Positions 1 through 6,651 of a DNA stretch of 64,000 bases are shown piece by piece. This stretch comes from Lachnospiraceae bacterium. Lineage in GTDB: Bacteria > Bacillota > Clostridia > Lachnospirales > Lachnospiraceae. Position numbers and translations under genes: made by a program. The stretch lies in assembly GCA_030825115.1 (NCBI GenBank), contig JAPJQL010000014.1, positions 1 through 64,000 on the forward strand. The letters run 5' to 3'. The notes below the pieces were generated by a model, which saw only the letters and a list, made by a program, of their open reading frames with translations, was not told where the DNA came from and did no database searches. Positions within the stretch are counted from its first letter, which is position 1. Each line of letters begins with the position of its first letter.

Positions 1-28
1 ATATTCTCGTTCAATGTTGATAGCCACC

Positions 29-1405
29 TCATTTCTTCTCTACCTCCTCAAATCCGACCAGGTTGCGGTACGGGATCCAGCCATACTGTGATGCGTTGAC
101 GGTATGGTCGTTGCGGTCCTCCGGCTTGTCCTTGTCCTCATCCCACGAGTACCGATCCAGCTCTCCCAAATGCTCCTGGCAGGTGTCCACAACCAGGTAG
201 CATCCCTGCTGGATCCAGCCCAGCATCAGCTTGATACGGTCGATTATCTCCACCTTCTTGTAGCTGTCGATAAAGTTGTACAGACTGCCGTGGAGCCGTT
301 TGTGCTTCTTAAGCTCTGTGATTGTTGCCTGGTCAGCCGAATCGATGAACACATCCTTAGCAAAGCCCCAGTCCTTCCGGTTGCGTTCCAGGAAATCCAG
401 GAACTTGATGACCGTATCGGACGGTGCCAACGGCTGTGAAAGGTCCGCATTGCTGTAGACCTTCTCATCCAGCACGATCAGCCGCCGATCCGTGGTTATG
501 CCCTGGAACATCATAGCGATGGTATCCGGCGATTTACTGGAGTAGGATGTATCCAGTGCCGCCGAGAACTTGCGGAACTTTATCTTTCCGTCCCTGACCT
601 GCTGCTTTACCCATGCCGCTGTGACCACATGCTCCTTGCGGTCGAAGTTCGGGAAGATAAGCCCTGTCGCCTTACCGCGTAGACCTTGGATTTTGTTCTT
701 GTACAGTTTCGTCCCAGGTGGTGCTGACCGGACCTTTTTCTCGATATCTGCTTCTGACAGTGACAGGTTGTCCCGGAACGTAAAAAACCAGTACCTCCAC
801 TTGGGTACTGGCTCCTCAATAAGCTCCGCCATAATCTCCTGCGGAACGTCTGCTGTATATTTTTTGTATGGTCGTGACCGGTTTATAAACTCTTTATACA
901 CTGGAAGATTCGGGTCATCCGGGTTGAGCGTAGCAAGCAGGTAATCGTTCCTGGTCGATACCTCCCGGACAAAATCAATGTTTGCAGTGTTTATCTCATC
1001 GATGTACACACACCCAAACTGGGAGCCCAGCACAAGCGCCCATTTATCCCTGTTGTCATAGCCGAGGACAAAGATTATCTTATCTTCGAACTTGATATGC
1101 GGGATCTTATAATCCTTGTCCCCATTGCCATAATAACGGGCTCCTGGATGGATATCCAAGATACCATTGTCCTGCTGGATGATGTTCTTCTCTGCGGTAC
1201 CGGTTGTTTTGGATGCGATGATATGGAGCTTCTTGCGGCTTCTGCTTACCATCCTCATGAACTTGACCCCTGCCCCTACTGTTGTTTTTCCGGAAGCCGT
1301 GGTTCCTTCAAGAAACTCCGCATCCACGTTGTCTACGGTATTGACAAAGTCCACATATTTCTGCGACAGGGGAAAGCTACTACTCTTCAAGCCCCTCACC
1401 GCCAA
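29..1405 (-). CDS. terL: phage terminase large subunit (TerL)
   Basis: ATPase-nuclease motor that pumps phage DNA into the prohead. The N-terminal ATPase has a Walker A GTTASGKT at residues 34-41 and a Walker B VYIDE at 133-137. The C-terminal RNase H-like nuclease shows acidic residues in ALDTS (D285), FIDSAD (D355) and NDHTVNA (D433). At 458 residues it is of normal length and complete. It overlaps the 3' end of the small terminase gene by about 25 bases, so the two are translationally coupled. The start is not an ATG: TTG at the given position, or GTG/TTG a few codons later, are all possible. Portal and head genes should follow beyond the left edge. Confidence 0.93.
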   Translation of the reverse strand: MAVRGLKSSSFPLSQKYVDFVNTVDNVDAEFLEGTTASGKTTVGAGVKFMRMVSRSRKKLHIIASKTTGTAEKNIIQQDNGILDIHPGARYYGNGDKDYKIPHIKFEDKIIFVLGYDNRDKWALVLGSQFGCVYIDEINTANIDFVREVSTRNDYLLATLNPDDPNLPVYKEFINRSRPYKKYTADVPQEIMAELIEEPVPKWRYWFFTFRDNLSLSEADIEKKVRSAPPGTKLYKNKIQGLRGKATGLIFPNFDRKEHVVTAAWVKQQVRDGKIKFRKFSAALDTSYSSKSPDTIAMMFQGITTDRRLIVLDEKVYSNADLSQPLAPSDTVIKFLDFLERNRKDWGFAKDVFIDSADQATITELKKHKRLHGSLYNFIDSYKKVEIIDRIKLMLGWIQQGCYLVVDTCQEHLGELDRYSWDEDKDKPEDRNDHTVNASQYGWIPYRNLVGFEEVEKK

Positions 1406-1922
1406 TCTGTGAAATGATGTCCTCCAGCTTTTCAGAATGTCCCACGGTTAAATCAACCTTATCGCGGAACATGCCAAGATGCCGCCCAATCAGCTCAAGG
1501 GCTTTCAGTTTATCAGACAGCTTATATTTCTTTATATAGCCAATGAACTCCTTATCCTCACCAACACCCTCATAAGCATCTAACACATCCATACCGGCAA
1601 TGCATGCGGCAGTATCATCGTCAATCATGGAGATGTCCAAAGGCTTCCCGTCGTCATCAAACAGCTTCCTGATGTCAAAGAAGCCAAGCTTAGCCAGCTC
1701 CTGAAGCACCATGTCCTGGGTTATCTCAGTGCGGTGGGAGCGTTCATCCATACGCTTCTGGACATAGGCTGCGACGTTAGTATTTGTTAGCAATTTACTT
1801 CCATTTACCCTTGCGGATTCATCCTTCTTGACATTCGGATACGCCACCTTGTAAGCCCTGGTGGCATTAAGGTCAATCAGGTATTCATCTGCAAATATCT
1901 TCTGTTTTGGTGTCAATGCCAT
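1380..1922 (-). CDS. terS: phage terminase small subunit (TerS)
   Basis: DNA-recognition subunit of the packaging terminase. The 180-residue protein opens with the typical pattern of the Terminase_2 family: LTPKQKIFADEYL, then NATRAYKVAYP and a serine/asparagine-rich helix, which form a DNA-binding helix-turn-helix over roughly residues 1-60. The C-terminal half is helical and should carry oligomerisation and TerL contacts. The ATG follows AAGGAGGTGA at good spacing. It lies directly upstream of terL. Together they mark the start of the late packaging and head operon. Family assignment is by pattern recognition. Confidence 0.9.
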   Translation of the reverse strand: MALTPKQKIFADEYLIDLNATRAYKVAYPNVKKDESARVNGSKLLTNTNVAAYVQKRMDERSHRTEITQDMVLQELAKLGFFDIRKLFDDDGKPLDISMIDDDTAACIAGMDVLDAYEGVGEDKEFIGYIKKYKLSDKLKALELIGRHLGMFRDKVDLTVGHSEKLEDIISQIGGEGLEE

Positions 1923-1958
1923 TCGGGCTCACCTCCTTCGGTTCTGGGCATAGGGAAA

Positions 1959-1979
1959 GCACCCAGAAAATCTGAGTGC
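1959..1979 (-). terminator. stem-loop between hicB and terS
   Basis: GCACcCAGA / TCTGaGTGC arms around a four-base loop, followed on the minus strand by CTTTCCC. The U-tract is poor, so this is a weak terminator or mRNA 3' end for the hicAB unit, just before the terS ribosome binding site. Confidence 0.4.
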
Positions 1980-2002
1980 CTGTGAAATGAGGTTCTATTT
2001 AA

Positions 2003-2407
2003 TCACATCGATGATTGCGCCATCTTGCTCAGCGCCTCCTGCAGGACAGTAGAGCAGCTAATATTATTCTCTTCCACGTAGGTGTTAAGCCACGCAGGGA
2101 TTGTAAGGGTCTTCTTTACTGACCTGTTCCCATATTTCGCAGCATAGGAATCCATATCCAGTGCAACTAGGCTCACGAACTGTCCCGGCTCTGTTTGGAT
2201 GCTACCAAATTCAGATGGCTTTGGGGCTTTTTTTCCGTCCTCAAGCTCAGTCAAAACCCAGCCACTAGCTGCATCCTCTGCCATAAAGATTGCCTCCGCC
2301 ATATCGTCGCCACCTGTCACGCATCCTGGCAGGTCTGGGAACTCCACTGCATATCCCCCACTTTCATCTTCGTAGGGGGTAAAGACTGCTGGATATACTA
2401 ATTTCAC
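2003..2407 (-). CDS. hicB: HicB-family antitoxin
   Basis: Antitoxin of a HicAB type II toxin-antitoxin pair. Residues 1-60 have the partial RNase H-like HicB fold: YPAVF, then GGYAVEFPDLPGCVTGGD, then EAIFMAEDAASGW, a very typical HicB signature. The C-terminal 45 residues (KKTLTIPAWLNTYVEE onward) look like a ribbon-helix-helix or helical DNA-binding tail for autoregulation. The start is GTG behind GGAGGTG. The gene lies 38 bases downstream of hicA in the usual toxin-first order. At 134 residues it is a normal length for HicB. Confidence 0.9.
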   Translation of the reverse strand: MKLVYPAVFTPYEDESGGYAVEFPDLPGCVTGGDDMAEAIFMAEDAASGWVLTELEDGKKAPKPSEFGSIQTEPGQFVSLVALDMDSYAAKYGNRSVKKTLTIPAWLNTYVEENNISCSTVLQEALSKMAQSSM

Positions 2408-2445
2408 AAAATCACCTCCATCCTATTGCTACAGACAATGGGGCT

Positions 2446-2628
2446 TTACAGCCCCGCCTGCTTTAGTATTGATTTTACAACCGTTAAGTTTATGTCTTTC
2501 CCTTTGTGCTCTGGGATTGTGACTTTCCCGGCTTTAGTTGGATGTTTGTACTGGTGATGGGAACCGACCTGTTTCACTTCATACCAGCCATCCTGTAAAA
2601 TCATCTTTTCTACTTCCCTGAACCTCAT
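2446..2628 (-). CDS. hicA: HicA-family mRNA interferase toxin
   Basis: Small toxin that cleaves mRNA through a dsRBD-like fold. The 60 residues match HicA: MRFREVEKMILQDGW, then the catalytic segment VGSHHQYKHP with the conserved histidine, then VTIPEHKGKDIN and a C-terminal helix with SILKQAGL. I chose the ATG behind AAGGAGGGAAGCG; an in-frame upstream ATG would lie in the promoter. hicB follows. A toxin-antitoxin pair beside the terminase genes could stabilise the prophage or act in phage exclusion; the role is inference. Confidence 0.9.
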   Translation of the reverse strand: MRFREVEKMILQDGWYEVKQVGSHHQYKHPTKAGKVTIPEHKGKDINLTVVKSILKQAGL

Positions 2629-2649
2629 CGCTTCCCTCCTTCTGATTAT

Positions 2650-2678
2650 AGTATAGCACGTGTAATACGTATTGTCAA
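2650..2678 (-). promoter_or_regulatory. hicAB promoter with AATACGTA repeats
   Basis: On the minus strand TTGACA and TATACT are separated by exactly 17 bases, a near-consensus sigma-A promoter just upstream of the hicA ribosome binding site. The spacer contains the palindrome AATACGTATT, and a second AATACGTA copy lies about 20 bases upstream of the -35. These are good candidates for HicB operators. Confidence 0.75.
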
Positions 2679-2719
2679 TAGTTTTGTACATATTATACGT
2701 ATTTTTAGATGTAGAAAAA

Positions 2720-2735
2720 GCATCCTCGTGGATGC
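2720..2735 (-). terminator. rho-independent terminator
   Basis: GCATCC / GGATGC arms with a four-base loop, followed on the minus strand by five Ts, immediately after the stop codon of the 50-residue gene. Confidence 0.75.
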
Positions 2736-2736
2736 C

Positions 2737-2889
2737 TTAACTTGGTTTTCTTTTTGTGTTCGGTCCCATGCCCTCCCGTCGGAAGTTGTGGGTCTGGTTC
2801 TGGTTCTCTGGAGTTGTCTTCTCGGTAATGCTATTGAAAAGCTCGTTGGATTTCTTTTGTGCCTGATGCTCCTGCTTATCTTTGTCCAT
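2737..2889 (-). CDS. small phage protein, 50 residues
   Basis: A hydrophilic 50-residue protein beginning MDKDKQEHQAQ and ending in GMGPNTKRKPS. It has an AGAGGTG ribosome binding site and a terminator right after its stop codon. The C-terminal motif HNFRREGMGPNTKR resembles short conserved tails I associate with small proteins of Lachnospiraceae phages (pattern recall only). Function unknown. The low-complexity N-terminal half, rich in K, Q, E and N, suggests a flexible protein. Confidence 0.6.
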   Translation of the reverse strand: MDKDKQEHQAQKKSNELFNSITEKTTPENQNQTHNFRREGMGPNTKRKPS

Positions 2890-2945
2890 TTTTATCACCT
2901 CTGGGATAGTATGGACAAGTTGGGATGGTTTATGTATAGAAAAAG

Positions 2946-2970
2946 GGGCAGCGCGGTGGGCGTCGCCTCT
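2946..2970 (-). terminator. terminator after the solitary membrane-protein gene
   Basis: GC-rich stem (GGCGACGCCCACCGCGCTGCC on the transcribed strand) followed by CTTTTTC. It closes the transcript of the membrane protein encoded just upstream. Confidence 0.6.
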
Positions 2971-3000
2971 TTAATTATACGAATAAAAACTCTATCGGTA

Positions 3001-3432
3001 TCATTCTTTTCTAAAAAGAAAATCTACAAAAACTATAAACCCTATAACTATGCCACATAAAACCGCAATGCAAAAAATCTTTTTAACAATTGCAGAAAAA
3101 TTTATTCCTATTGAATTTAGGTAACATCCCGCAACCATCCAGTTTCCCAATATAGTATAAGTAATTATTTCATTTTTCACGCTTTCAGGCTTTATTTTTT
3201 TTATAACGCACCCAAACACTCCAAACGTTCCTATAATCAAAAATACGACAACAAAGCTAGGAACTGCCATGATAGTGGCTAATACGCTTAATTTAAATAT
3301 ATCCAATTTCAGAAATAAATCCCACTTACTAATCACAATTACTAAAATCCCCGGCAAATATATACCGCTAAGTATTACAATTAAGAATGTATAACTGATT
3401 CCATTTAACAGCTTCTGCATTATTTCTTTCAT
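3001..3432 (-). CDS. putative four-helix membrane protein, prophage accessory gene
   Basis: Unrecognised 143-residue protein with about four hydrophobic segments (around residues 15-35, 45-75, 85-110 and 115-138), a short lysine-rich loop (KKIKPES) and a charged end FRKE. The ATG chosen follows GGAGGAGG by eight bases; an earlier in-frame ATG lies inside that ribosome binding site. It is strongly A+T-rich, unlike the terminase and replication genes. It is flanked by terminators and has a weak possible promoter just upstream, so it behaves like an independent moron gene. It may modify the lysogen envelope; no function is assigned. Confidence 0.65.
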   Translation of the reverse strand: MKEIMQKLLNGISYTFLIVILSGIYLPGILVIVISKWDLFLKLDIFKLSVLATIMAVPSFVVVFLIIGTFGVFGCVIKKIKPESVKNEIITYTILGNWMVAGCYLNSIGINFSAIVKKIFCIAVLCGIVIGFIVFVDFLFRKE

Positions 3433-3485
3433 ACAATCTTCCTCCTCCATTTTTTATATCATACATCAAATATCGACAAAAGAAA

Positions 3486-3509
3486 AGCGCCCATCTCACG
3501 ACAGGCACT
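3486..3509 (-). terminator. terminator of the SOS-promoter cassette
   Basis: AGTGCC / GGCGCT arms (one G-U pair) with a twelve-base loop, followed on the minus strand by TTTTCTTTT. It lies just after the second gene of the cassette and separates it from the next membrane-protein gene. Confidence 0.65.
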
Positions 3510-3519
3510 CATCCAAAAG

Positions 3520-4098
3520 TCATATTCCTTTTTTTATTTTTGCCTTTAAATTCTGCATTTCTAAATCGTTCATTGGCTCCAATTGCTTTTTTCTTGGTTC
3601 TTGTTTTTCTTCTAAAAACAAACGAATAAGCAGGCTTATAAATCTATAGGAACTCAACATAAAATAAAACAAAAGCCAAATCCATATTAAAATAAGTACT
3701 TGCATAAACCACTCACTGAAAATATCAAAGAAAAACAGCATGCATGTTACAAAAACCACTGAGAATCCACTGACAATTATCATTCGTAGGTTAAAGGAAA
3801 AAGCTTTTTTGTCAATACTCTTTATGAAGTATTTTACTAATGCAAATTTATCTTTTGAAGCTATTAATATTGGTAAAAGAAATCCAAATACTCCGATAAT
3901 AATCGATACAAATGTAATTATAGATTCCAACATTGATGTAAAATTAGCACTATCAGTAATGTACTGGAACTCAAGTATATTTCTTTGTGTAAGCAGATAA
4001 ATCGCTAAATATATAACACAAACCAAAGAAGGTATCACTATGGAATAACAACTTCTCCAGATATCAATAATCCTATTGTTCCAATCCTTCACTATCAT
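3520..4098 (-). CDS. putative four-helix membrane protein, second gene of SOS cassette
   Basis: Unrecognised 192-residue protein. Hydrophobic segments fall near residues 18-36, 58-80, 105-127 and 131-153, followed by a charged cytoplasmic tail rich in K, E and Q (EEKQEPRKKQLEP). Its ATG overlaps the stop codon of the upstream gene (ATGA), so the two are translationally coupled and probably work together. Base composition is strongly A+T-rich against neighbouring phage genes. A cytosolic partner plus a four-helix membrane protein resembles the layout of some two-gene phage-defence or exclusion systems, but no sequence match to a named one is claimed. Confidence 0.7.
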   Translation of the reverse strand: MIVKDWNNRIIDIWRSCYSIVIPSLVCVIYLAIYLLTQRNILEFQYITDSANFTSMLESIITFVSIIIGVFGFLLPILIASKDKFALVKYFIKSIDKKAFSFNLRMIIVSGFSVVFVTCMLFFFDIFSEWFMQVLILIWIWLLFYFMLSSYRFISLLIRLFLEEKQEPRKKQLEPMNDLEMQNLKAKIKKGI

Positions 4099-4985
4099 TC
4101 ACTCCTTAATAGGTTGAGAATTCTTGCTCTGCTTCGCCCTTCATATTGTCCAGACATTCGTTCAGCCATATATGCCAGACCAAGCTCCCCTCCTCTTGGA
4201 ACTGTAAAATATATTACATCATGCACAATATTATCGAATAAATCATATAGCTCCGATTTTTGGTCATCTGTAAATCGAACTTTTGCCGTGCTAATACTCT
4301 CTCGGTTTCTTGGATCCCTAATATCTAATATAGCTTCTTGAACTGTCTCTGCGTTTAACTCATCTCCTCTTGTATAGCCCAACCCCATCTCAATATGTGC
4401 CGTTAAACACTCCATTTGATTACAAGCATCTATAATGCGCTCAAAAGCCTTTGAATTGTAAGCAACAAAATTCCTGATATTAGCAAATCTAATATCAAAT
4501 TTTAAAAACGCTCCATATTGGCCATCATAGTTAAATTGGTCACTGACAGGACGAAAATAGCATAAATTATCTGGCTCACTAAATGAATTTATATAGCTTT
4601 CAATTGCTGCAACTCCATATCCGCCCCTATTTCGTTGCACCATAACTACGTTTAATCTTGGATCATATAAAACCACTGTATTTCTGCCAATGTATTCATC
4701 ATCCTCTAAGTCAATGTGTAAAGCCCTTTCGTTTTCTTTAACAATATACGTATTGCTTAATTCATCCATTCGCATGAAATTCAGAATATAAAACTCATCG
4801 TTAGCAACTAAATCTAAATTTTCTAATCGCCCTTTAATATTATTAACTTCTCTTATCCTTGCATCCAATAAAACCGTTGAAATTCTATCAATCCATCTCT
4901 GCAAATCATAGCGAAACTCTGTCTTGGTAACATCATTGATGCAACATACCTCAAAATACTGAAATTCAACTCGTACAGTAGCCAT
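4095..4985 (-). CDS. protein of unknown function, DUF6731-like; first gene of SOS cassette
   Basis: A soluble 296-residue protein. The segment from residue about 63 (DEFYILNFMRMDE) through LEDDEYIGRNTVVLYDP to VVMVQRNRGGYGV resembles the DUF6731 family, which has no known activity; this is from memory, with moderate confidence. There is no P-loop, nuclease motif or membrane span. The ATG is preceded by GGAGAGG. Transcription should come from the promoter about 130 bases upstream, whose spacer is a LexA box. The next gene, a membrane protein, overlaps by four bases. The cassette is A+T-rich and looks like transferred cargo. Candidate roles are superinfection exclusion, defence or lysis timing (inference). 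Confidence 0.6.
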   Translation of the reverse strand: MATVRVEFQYFEVCCINDVTKTEFRYDLQRWIDRISTVLLDARIREVNNIKGRLENLDLVANDEFYILNFMRMDELSNTYIVKENERALHIDLEDDEYIGRNTVVLYDPRLNVVMVQRNRGGYGVAAIESYINSFSEPDNLCYFRPVSDQFNYDGQYGAFLKFDIRFANIRNFVAYNSKAFERIIDACNQMECLTAHIEMGLGYTRGDELNAETVQEAILDIRDPRNRESISTAKVRFTDDQKSELYDLFDNIVHDVIYFTVPRGGELGLAYMAERMSGQYEGRSRARILNLLRSE

Positions 4986-5115
4986 ATCGCCCTCTCCAAT
5001 TCGACATTTTCTTACATTATACCATATGCCGTATTGGAAAATCCTACCAAATGTAACCTCTGGCTTTTGTATATTATGTTACGTTCAGCGTTATGTGACT
5101 GTTCAATATGCTTAA

Positions 5116-5144
5116 ATTATAGAACATATGTTCTATTTCGTCAA
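5116..5144 (-). promoter_or_regulatory. SOS promoter with LexA box in the spacer
   Basis: On the minus strand TTGACG and TATAAT are 17 bases apart. The spacer contains the perfect palindrome AGAACATATGTTCT, whose GAACATATGTTC core is the canonical Gram-positive LexA (DinR) box. It reads towards the DUF6731-like gene with no other gene between. The prophage's own CI operators (GCTCA-N3-TGAGC) are different, so host LexA is the likely regulator. Confidence 0.8.
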
Positions 5145-5180
5145 ATACCCAAAATTCATACAGGAACACTTTTCTATAAC

Positions 5181-5207
5181 AAAAAGACACCCTATCTCAA
5201 GGATGCC
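5181..5207 (-). terminator. terminator of the phage early operon
   Basis: GGCATCC / GGGTGTC arms (with G-U pairs) and an eight-base loop, followed by TTTTTG on the minus strand. It lies downstream of the sigma-like gene and upstream of the SOS promoter, so it isolates the accessory cassette from early transcription. Confidence 0.6.
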
Positions 5208-5360
5208 TTCCTGCACCTGGAATGTCTGGATGGAGAGTCCGTAAACCAGGTAAACCAGCGACCGGGCTGTGACACCCGGCTGCCGTGGGGTATGTATTCA
5301 ACTTGGGAGGATATGCCAATCCGCTTTGTCTGCTTCCGGCATGATATCATATTAGCACCT
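5208..5360. other. non-coding stretch with small hairpins
   Basis: No convincing gene. It contains a tandem GTAAACCAG GTAAACCAG repeat and a CCGGG-N8-CCCGG hairpin between the sigma-like gene and the early terminator. It could be 3' UTR structure or a cis-acting phage site; nothing decides between these. Confidence 0.35.
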
Positions 5361-5843
5361 TCAATCCGGACATTGTGGGACATTGTGAAAATTTTCATAA
5401 AATCTTTGAATTCTCTTCCGAACATTTTCATCCGTATATCTCGTTTTCCGTCTCGGGAATGCCCGATTCATCCGATGCGCTACCGCCGGATAGCTATACC
5501 CATCAATAAAATACAGCCTGAACATAATCCGCAACTCCGCCTTTGGTATCGTCTCTATGTACTCCTCAGCCTGGCAGGTCAGTTCCAGCAGCTCCGCTTC
5601 CTTCTCCTCCAGAAGCTTCTTGTACCGCTCCCGTAGCCCTTTCTTCCGGTAATACTCCGGCACTGGGTACCCGGTAATCCGTATGCTGCCTATTGTCCCA
5701 TCTCCGCGCGTCCCCTTCACGGTGTCCGACACCTGGTGCGGCTCGGACAGGAACTTATCCAGGTTCTTTATCCGCCTCCGTATATCCTTTATCTCTTCCA
5801 TCATCTCGCAATACTGTATCAGCACCTCCCTGTCCACCGGCAT
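5361..5843 (-). CDS. phage sigma-like / late-gene transcription activator
   Basis: A 160-residue protein of the type that switches on phage late genes (ArpU/RinA/DUF1492-like; the exact family is uncertain). The N-terminal half is a charged coiled coil (IKDIRRRIKNLDKFL, then LLEEKEAELLEL). The central segment VSDTVKG is typical of these proteins. The C-terminal 55 residues (AELRIMFRLYFIDGYS, then VAHRMNRA and DENVRKRIQRF) look like a sigma region 4-type helix-turn-helix. ATG is chosen behind AAAGGTGGG. It is the last gene of the early operon, the usual position for such an activator upstream of terminase genes. Confidence 0.75.
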   Translation of the reverse strand: MPVDREVLIQYCEMMEEIKDIRRRIKNLDKFLSEPHQVSDTVKGTRGDGTIGSIRITGYPVPEYYRKKGLRERYKKLLEEKEAELLELTCQAEEYIETIPKAELRIMFRLYFIDGYSYPAVAHRMNRAFPRRKTRYTDENVRKRIQRFYENFHNVPQCPD

Positions 5844-6165
5844 CACCCACCTTTCTCTGCCAATATGCCCCGGTCACATATAGAAAACCGCAGCAGCTAC
5901 ATTGTTGCCCGCTGGTCATTGGGTACCTCCTGCCACATACCCGGCACTGCTTCCTCACATCAAACAGGCTTACCCTATCCATCGTCCCTCCTCTGCTTGC
6001 ATCCGCCGGATACCGCCGCAGTTCCCGATCCGGGCACAGCTCCGTGAAGCAGTACGCCGGCATCCGCGCGCTCCAGGTCTTCGGCGGCGGCTCCTTCCTC
6101 ATGTTCTCGTACTTCGCCTCCCGGAGCCGGATGGCTTCCAGCGTGGCTATGTGCCCTCTCCCCAT
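5755..6165 (-). CDS. small zinc-ribbon phage protein
   Basis: A 136-residue protein. The C-terminal half carries CRVCGRRYPMTSGQQCSCCGFLYVTGAYW, with two Cys pairs that probably bind one zinc. The N-terminal half is basic and has no recognised domain. The start has an excellent GGAGGAGG ribosome binding site. A shorter start at an internal ATG with AGGAGG before it (75 residues, still containing the zinc ribbon) is also possible. The 3' end overlaps the sigma-like gene by about 90 bases in another frame, which is unusual but not rare in phages. Function unknown. Confidence 0.55.
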   Translation of the reverse strand: MGRGHIATLEAIRLREAKYENMRKEPPPKTWSARMPAYCFTELCPDRELRRYPADASRGGTMDRVSLFDVRKQCRVCGRRYPMTSGQQCSCCGFLYVTGAYWQRKVGDAGGQGGADTVLRDDGRDKGYTEADKEPG

Positions 6166-6166
6166 G

Positions 6167-6334
6167 CTACCGCCTCCTCCTCCGGATGTGGTAAGGCACC
6201 GCCCATAAAAGGTATGAGAGCGCCAGCGCCAGCCGCAATGCTGTCCCGGCGATGACCGCCAGGGATGCCTGTATGTACCTGCCGCCTGCTGCGAACGTGC
6301 GGCTTACCTCGTCCATGAATCGTTCTATCCTCAA
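6167..6334 (-). CDS. small single-span membrane protein
   Basis: A 55-residue protein starting at TTG behind AAAGGA with seven-base spacing. One hydrophobic helix spans about residues 23-46 (LAVIAGTALRLALALSYLLW), followed by a very basic tail ending in five arginines. The stop codon overlaps the ribosome binding site of the next gene. Small membrane proteins of this kind are common in phage early operons; function unknown. Confidence 0.55.
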   Translation of the reverse strand: MRIERFMDEVSRTFAAGGRYIQASLAVIAGTALRLALALSYLLWAVPYHIRRRRR

Positions 6335-6359
6335 ATAATCATCCTTTCTTCGCTATATT

Positions 6360-6614
6360 TCAGTTTTCCTGATAAAGCGCCTGACCACATTTCGGGCAAT
6401 AACTATCACCAATCAGGCAAATATCACCACAGTTGTTTTGCTCCCCGCAGGCAGGACAGAAGTATTCGTCTACGTGGATCTCTTTTACTTTCATAGGAAT
6501 TTGCTTATCAAGTGCTTCATAAGCCATTTCAAGTGCCTTTATCTGCAATGCGGTAGGTTCGCCTTTATACATGGTTTGTATTATTTCTTTCGCTTCTATT
6601 GCTACTATAGCCAT
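6360..6614 (-). CDS. zinc-ribbon protein, 84 residues
   Basis: Short phage protein with an N-terminal helical part and a C-terminal double Cys-pair ribbon: CPACGEQNNCGDIC then SYCPKCGQAL. The ATG chosen follows AAAGGAG at five bases; the open frame extends further upstream without a better start. Possibly a nucleic-acid-binding accessory factor. Function unknown. Confidence 0.65.
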   Translation of the reverse strand: MAIVAIEAKEIIQTMYKGEPTALQIKALEMAYEALDKQIPMKVKEIHVDEYFCPACGEQNNCGDICLIGDSYCPKCGQALYQEN

Positions 6615-6651
6615 TTCTACTCCTTTCCCGGTTCTCTCGAAAATCTTAATT

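Noticed and set aside
2728..3060. Plus-strand open frame with hydrophobic product
   Set aside because: It overlaps the 50-residue minus-strand gene and two terminators and has no start signal.
4098..4985. Identity of the SOS cassette with the Kiwa defence system (membrane KwaA plus soluble KwaB)
   Set aside because: The gene order is reversed and no KwaB-like motif could be recognised; only the general layout is similar.
5192..5431. Minus-strand frame of 79 codons ending near the early terminator
   Set aside because: It overlaps the end of the sigma-like gene, lacks a ribosome binding site and has non-protein-like composition.
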